From Pseudomonas sp. MPC6 (GTDB taxonomy: Bacteria > Pseudomonadota > Gammaproteobacteria > Pseudomonadales > Pseudomonadaceae): 64,000 nt of DNA. The position numbers and the translations under genes are program-made. Positions 59,714 through 64,000 of this stretch are shown here, in pieces (the stretch's first letter is position 1; the number at the start of each line of letters is the position of its first letter). The stretch covers positions 6,041,001 to 6,105,000 of the forward strand of contig NZ_CP034783.1 of NCBI RefSeq assembly GCF_006094435.1. Reading direction: 5' to 3'. A model generated the notes under the pieces. That model saw only the letters and a list, made by a program, of their open reading frames with translations, was not told the DNA's origin and did no database searches.

Positions 59714-60646
59714 ATGGATCGATTACCCTCTCTAAACGCCATCCGCAGTTTTGTGGCAGCTGCACGCTCACAAAGCTTCACTGCCGCCGCGCAGGAGCTG
59801 CATGTCACCCAAGGTGCGGTTAGTCGCATGGTGCAGGCGCTAGAACTTGAGTTGGGTATCCAGTTGTTCAACCGCAACGGACGTTTTATTACTCTCACCC
59901 AAGCTGGACAGACTTATTACCAAGAGGTGAGTCTGGCATTGCAGCGAATCTCCGACGCCACTCGCAAAATCCGCCAGGAAGAAGCAGGGCAGGCACTGCA
60001 GCTAGTGGTGAACTCAGGATTCGCCATACGCTGGCTCATGCCACGCCTGCCTGCTTTTCAACAGCAATACCCTAATATTGAAGTGCACATCCTGGGTGGC
60101 GAGACCGACACGGCCAATACAACCGACAATGCTCAACTGATTATTCGTTACGGTAACGGCGTCTGGCCGGGGATGAATGCAGATGCACTGCCGGTAGGAA
60201 CCTTAATGGGTGTGATCTGCTCACCTCAGCTTAAAGCCTCCCGCGAGCTCAACCGCCCGGCGGATCTGCTACAGGGACCGCTGCTCACTCACACTGCAAC
60301 TGCACGGAGCGGATTTTGGGGAGACTATTTTGCATCCTTCGGCCTGCCCCAGCCTCAGCTGGATTTGGCTCCCCGCTTCTATCAGCTGTTGCTATTGGCT
60401 GAAGCAGCCATGGGCGGGTTGGGTTTTGCCTTGGTGCCGTTATTTCTGTTCCAGCCCGAGCTTGAAAGTGGGCGCTTGGTTAAGGCTATCCCCCACACCT
60501 TCACATCAACCCGTGGTTATTACGCCACTTATCCTCCCGGCGCCGATCACGACCTTAAGGTCAATGTGTTCAAGCGCTGGCTAATGCAGCAAGCCGAACA
60601 GTCTCGCCTGCATACCGAAGCGCTATGGCGCTATCCTGAGCAGTAA
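59714..60646 (+). CDS. LysR-family regulator (GcvA-like)
   Basis: 310 aa. N-terminal winged helix (LPSLNAIRSFVAAARSQSFTAAAQELHVTQGAVSRMVQALE) and C-terminal periplasmic-binding-like effector domain. The GcvA-like start LPSLNAIRSF is typical. Probably controls the monooxygenase genes that converge on it, or the upstream transport genes. Its own start has no GTGCAC motif nearby. Confidence 0.9.
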   Translation: MDRLPSLNAIRSFVAAARSQSFTAAAQELHVTQGAVSRMVQALELELGIQLFNRNGRFITLTQAGQTYYQEVSLALQRISDATRKIRQEEAGQALQLVVNSGFAIRWLMPRLPAFQQQYPNIEVHILGGETDTANTTDNAQLIIRYGNGVWPGMNADALPVGTLMGVICSPQLKASRELNRPADLLQGPLLTHTATARSGFWGDYFASFGLPQPQLDLAPRFYQLLLLAEAAMGGLGFALVPLFLFQPELESGRLVKAIPHTFTSTRGYYATYPPGADHDLKVNVFKRWLMQQAEQSRLHTEALWRYPEQ

Positions 60647-60682
60647 GATGGCCTGAAATCGAGGACCGAAGAGCAAGAACAG

Positions 60683-60706
60683 AAAAGGCCCTGGAAAGGG
60701 CCTTTT
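60683..60706. terminator. Bidirectional terminator between LysR and reductase genes
   Basis: AAAAGGCCC-tggaaa-GGGCCTTTT with A/T flanks on either side, between the convergent genes. Confidence 0.85.
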
Positions 60707-60740
60707 AATACAATCGCAACTGAACGCGACCGCAAATGCC

Positions 60741-61703
60741 TCAATGCCCCAATAGCTTTTGCAGTACTCTACTGGCCGCCGCAATATCGGCATCCGAAAC
60801 ACCTGCCAGTTGCTCTGCGGTGAACTCCTTGGCTCGAGCAGTCAACGCCTGACGCTTCTGTAAACCTGACTCAGTAAGCGAATAATCGCCGCTGTTGAGC
60901 TGAACGAAGCCCTGATTTTTCAACTCATTCAATGCATCTTCGATCGCGCCTCGGCCAAGCAGTGAGTCATGCTCCAGCGAATCGATCGTCGCCGCGCCCT
61001 GCGCCAGATGGCTAAGCACCCGAGAGGTCGCCATCGTGACCCCAAGTGCTTGCCTATGCGCCTGGAAGAGCCGCGACATATGCTGGCTGGTACTGGTCAG
61101 CAGACTGGTAAACAGTGGATCTTCAAGGGTAGGTTTCGAGGTTGCACCCTTTTGTACACCGACGGCCACTTGTGGATGATTCTGCGTAACGGCGTACTGC
61201 CCTTGAGAAAAAACCAAGGGCTCACCGGCAAAACGCGCGTAATGCTCGACTTGCCCCACCAGGATCCAGTGATCACCACCTTCGTAGACCTTGGCCAAAC
61301 GGCATTGCAAGTGGGCGATGGCGCCTTTGATCAGCGGAGCCCCTGCGGCATCCGGCAACCATTGCACCAGCTTGAAACGATCCTCATGACCGGAGCCAAA
61401 CAGCTGAGATACCTCCACTTGGTCCGCCGCCAGGACGCTAATAGCGAAGTGACTGGCCTCGATAAAAGTGGCAGCACTGGCGGATTCACAGCGGATTGAC
61501 CACAACACCAATGCAGGATCGAGAGACACGGCTGCGAAAGAATTGACGGCCATCCCGACCCGCTTATCGCCCTGCTGGGCAGTAATGATCGATACGCCTG
61601 TGGGATACTGGCCCAAGCAGCGTCGGAAGGCCCGACCATCGATGAGAGGATCACCCTGTTCAAGCAAGCTTGAATCATCCTCGTACATGTTTGAATTTGT
61701 CAT
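60741..61703 (-). CDS. Flavin reductase with MarR-like C-terminal domain (two-component monooxygenase reductase)
   Basis: 320 aa. N-terminal flavin-reductase domain (FRRCLGQYPTGVSIITAQ, VGMAVNSFAAVSLDPALVLW, DHWILVGQVEHYARF), residues 25-175. A winged-helix MarR-like domain follows (about 200-310). This layout and length match the C1 reductase of p-hydroxyphenylacetate 3-hydroxylase, whose C-terminal domain makes flavin reduction substrate-responsive. Downstream of the oxygenase gene on the same strand. Confidence 0.85.
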   Translation of the reverse strand: MTNSNMYEDDSSLLEQGDPLIDGRAFRRCLGQYPTGVSIITAQQGDKRVGMAVNSFAAVSLDPALVLWSIRCESASAATFIEASHFAISVLAADQVEVSQLFGSGHEDRFKLVQWLPDAAGAPLIKGAIAHLQCRLAKVYEGGDHWILVGQVEHYARFAGEPLVFSQGQYAVTQNHPQVAVGVQKGATSKPTLEDPLFTSLLTSTSQHMSRLFQAHRQALGVTMATSRVLSHLAQGAATIDSLEHDSLLGRGAIEDALNELKNQGFVQLNSGDYSLTESGLQKRQALTARAKEFTAEQLAGVSDADIAAASRVLQKLLGH

Positions 61704-61821
61704 CTGTATACCCTAGCTCTGCTCAGAGCCGATTCATTTAATTTAGGTAGTTGACGCCTACGCACGAGACGAGCGATGTCAACGAGGAGGCGCCCTGTTC
61801 GGCGCCCCCAATTAGGCTGAG

Positions 61822-63078
61822 CTACTTGTAGTAGGCGAGAGTACCGAAATCACTGAATGGAGCGGGCTCCATACCAAACATGGTCTTGATGTACTGACCG
61901 GCAGCCAATTCACGTCCGGCGGAGCCATGGTTACGAGCCGCCATCAGATCGCGGAAAACCTGCTGCAAAATGTTGTCCGAGGCAGATGCCGCCGCGCCAG
62001 CGATCGGCCACAGTGAAGCAATGCTTTCAAAACAGGTGGCATTCCCATCCGCCGATTCGAAGCGCACGCGCATTCGATCCAAAGGGGTCGACACTTCGCC
62101 TTGGCACGCCGTGTCGAACAAGGTCTTCCAATTGTTCAGATGACGCTCACGCACACCGCCAACCTTGGTCAATACATCGGCCAACTTCAAATGTAGGAAC
62201 GGATTCTGCGCAATTGGCGCGCCTGTGCCCTGACGGGTAAGACGGACTCGGGACTGCTCGATAAAGGTATTGATGCCGCACATTGCAGTGCCAATTACGG
62301 TGTTGGTCGCAGTTGAGTTGAAAATTCCGAGAAATGACATCCAGTACAGCGGACGGTTGTTGACCTCCCAACCAGGGTTGGCGTCGTTGTACGTATCGAC
62401 TAGCTCATGGATACGGTAGCTTGGTACAAATACATCCCTCAATGTAACGGCCTTGCTGCCTGTACCTTTCAAGCCTGATACATCCCAGCTTCCGTGATCG
62501 ATACTGACGTCGCTAACCGGCACTACAAAATTACGCGCAGCTCCGCCGAGAATGACCCACTGAGCATGGTCCACACCACTGGAAAAAGTCCAGGTTCCAT
62601 TGAGCAGGTAACCGCCTTCTACCTTTTCAGGCCTACCAATTGGAGCATAGGAACTCGAAGCACGAGTGTCCGGACCGTTGGCCCAGAATTCGTCCTGCAT
62701 GCGCTTATCCATCAAGGCAATTTCGAATGCATGGCAGTTCAGTTGGCCGGCGATCCAAGCAGCCGAACTGTCAGCTTCACCAACCTTCATGATGCCTTCG
62801 AAGAACGATGCTGGGTCAATTTCCAGGCCTCCGTACTGCATTGGAGTAAATGTACGGAACACTCCCGCATCGACCATGGCTTGAACTGTGGCATCAGGTA
62901 CGCGCCCTAATGATTCGGACTCGAAACGTCTTTGTCGTATCGCTGGAACCGCCTCATCGACAGCTTTGATAAACGCCTTACCTGCATTCAAGGCGCGCTC
63001 GCGATAGTCATACCAGCACGCCTTGCGAACATTAGAAGAATCGGAAACTGGCAGTTGAAGATTCGCTGATGTGGGCAT
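61822..63078 (-). CDS. Acyl-CoA-dehydrogenase-fold flavin monooxygenase (HPAH C2/HsaA type)
   Basis: 418 aa, group D flavin monooxygenase. An acyl-CoA-dehydrogenase-like fold (RVPDATVQAMVDAGVFRTFTPMQYGG, SSAAWIAGQLNCHAFE, GYLLNGTWTFSSGVDHAQWVILGG) with a C-terminal His in AARNHGSAG as in p-hydroxyphenylacetate C2. Uses reduced FMN from the C1-type partner to hydroxylate a phenol, probably at the ortho position. It could supply the catechol for the VOC/hydrolase branch. No CoA-handling residues are evident. Confidence 0.87.
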   Translation of the reverse strand: MPTSANLQLPVSDSSNVRKACWYDYRERALNAGKAFIKAVDEAVPAIRQRRFESESLGRVPDATVQAMVDAGVFRTFTPMQYGGLEIDPASFFEGIMKVGEADSSAAWIAGQLNCHAFEIALMDKRMQDEFWANGPDTRASSSYAPIGRPEKVEGGYLLNGTWTFSSGVDHAQWVILGGAARNFVVPVSDVSIDHGSWDVSGLKGTGSKAVTLRDVFVPSYRIHELVDTYNDANPGWEVNNRPLYWMSFLGIFNSTATNTVIGTAMCGINTFIEQSRVRLTRQGTGAPIAQNPFLHLKLADVLTKVGGVRERHLNNWKTLFDTACQGEVSTPLDRMRVRFESADGNATCFESIASLWPIAGAAASASDNILQQVFRDLMAARNHGSAGRELAAGQYIKTMFGMEPAPFSDFGTLAYYK

Positions 63079-63842
63079 GAAGCTGTACCTCAGGTTGTTT
63101 TTGTATGCGCAGAATTTATGCGCAGCACCCGAGCCTTCTCAAACCATATTTATGAACTGTCCATGAGGTGAAGTCATGCTGGTCCGGAAGTGCATACACG
63201 ACGAGTCGAAACCAAGTTGATTGCCACCTGTAGCGTGGGGCTGCAATGGAACGTTCGTAGCGTGAGCACATGTGTTGCGGTGTCGCGGAGATCCGCCGCG
63301 CCACATCACGCACCCCTTCGTGGACGCTAAGGGCGATTTTCCGGAACGAAGTATTCGGGAAACAAGCGCTCTTTCATCGAGCATTCAGCGCAGTCGATCT
63401 GCCGTGATCGAAAGAGGATGGTGTCGACTTTCGTGACATGTGAGCGCCGGTTCTTGCAAGCACGCCTCTCGCTGCGAAGGGCATATTCAGTGGGGCAGCG
63501 ATACTCCTGCTTCTCTTCGTTCTATTGAAAATCGCTACTCGATAGACTGTTATTCTCGCGCTCGATTTTCCCTAACTATCACATGTGGCTCGGAATCTTT
63601 TTCGTCCACCATCCAGGCAACACCGGCGCGGTCCCATAAGCAGTATCTTCTCGATAAAATCTACCGATTGCCAGTTGTCGCTACCGACAGCTACTGAAAA
63701 CTCTCTCTCGATCATGATGCTGGTCGAATCAAATACAATCGGGCGGTCCGCTGGAGAATAACTTCGCACGGCATTCCAATTGGTATTCCAACCAAAAATA
63801 GAAACAGTTATTGATGTTACATATCAATAATTTACCAAACCG
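63079..63842. other. Stretch without a recognisable gene
   Basis: About 760 nt after the monooxygenase start, more AT-rich towards 63.8 kb. An 85-codon frame at 63440-63697 has no family match or convincing ribosome site. Looks like decayed or junction DNA. Confidence 0.45.
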
Positions 63843-63864
63843 ATTCAAATTACCCCGGCCCACC
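63843..63864 (+). other. Degraded tmRNA 3'-end-like sequence (candidate attR)
   Basis: TTCAAATTACCCCGGCCCAC followed by CA matches the tmRNA 3' end (TTCAAATCCCCCCGGCTCCA then CCA, ending at 26228) at 20 of 23 positions with one gap, in the same orientation. This would be the other end of a tmRNA-integrated island. The pairing half of the T-arm is absent, so it is not a functional tmRNA end. Confidence 0.4.
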
Positions 63865-64000
63865 AGATTTGACGGTGGGGTCATCGCTGGATCGCACGGG
63901 TGGTTTGGGAGTGAGGCTTTTCAAGCACACCGTGACCCTGGATGAACTACAGCAGATCTAGTGTCGGGATGCTTGGCGCTACCCTCTCTATGCTGCTGTC
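63865..64000. other. Right edge, no supported feature
   Basis: Only short frames (for example a 16-codon frame ending at a TAG near 63960). Content continues beyond the window. Confidence 0.3.

Noticed and set aside
63440..63697. 85-codon plus-strand frame near the right end
   Set aside because: No family similarity recognised, no clear ribosome site, and it lies in a decayed-looking region.

Overview
The window reads as chromosome from a Pseudomonas of the fluorescens lineage. The gene order greA-carB-carA-dapB-dnaJ-dnaK-grpE-recN-fur-bamE-rnfH-ratA, smpB followed by ssrA, the CarA UUG start, the REP palindromes and the high-GC codon use all point that way. The species assignment is inferred from gene content, not from a marker gene.

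Region 1 (1-26.2 kb) is conserved core. It holds pyrimidine/arginine precursor synthesis (carAB with an attenuator-like leader), lysine/DAP synthesis (dapB), the DnaK chaperone set behind a textbook sigma-32 promoter, recN behind an SOS box, fur, the outer-membrane assembly lipoprotein bamE, and the tmRNA partner smpB. A complete lactate module follows: lldR, lldP, lutABC and an iron-sulfur D-lactate dehydrogenase, with a clear palindromic operator. Two tandem small secreted paralogs come next, then the tmRNA gene.

Region 2 (26.2-37.0 kb) is a genomic island next to the 3' end of tmRNA. It carries a P4-type integrase, broken IS1182- and IS21-like remnants, and an AT-rich cargo (APC permease, LuxR-type regulator, PhyH dioxygenase) that reads as foreign. 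It also carries a decayed kup fragment and an overlapping gene set: DUF3987 protein, small repeat protein, tyrosine recombinase, small protein.

Region 3 (37.4-63.1 kb) is a large aromatic-catabolism cluster. A complete mhpABCDFE operon (3-(3-hydroxyphenyl)propionate to central metabolites) plus a succinate-semialdehyde-type dehydrogenase runs rightward. An IclR regulator and a second meta-cleavage-type operon (two MhpC-like proteins, a VOC protein, HpaH-like hydratase, HpaI-like aldolase, efflux MFS) run leftward. Further right lie two related MFS carriers, a PrpD-family protein, a second VOC protein, an OprD porin, a LysR regulator and a two-component flavin monooxygenase. Four copies of a GTGCACTnnGTGCAC palindrome, each centred 25 nt from a TTGC -35 element, tie these operons into one regulon. 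One of the MhpC-like proteins has lost its catalytic Ser and His.

A degraded copy of the tmRNA 3' end at 63.84 kb suggests the whole 26.2-63.9 kb block may be one tmRNA-integrated catabolic island. The last 0.9 kb has no recognisable gene.
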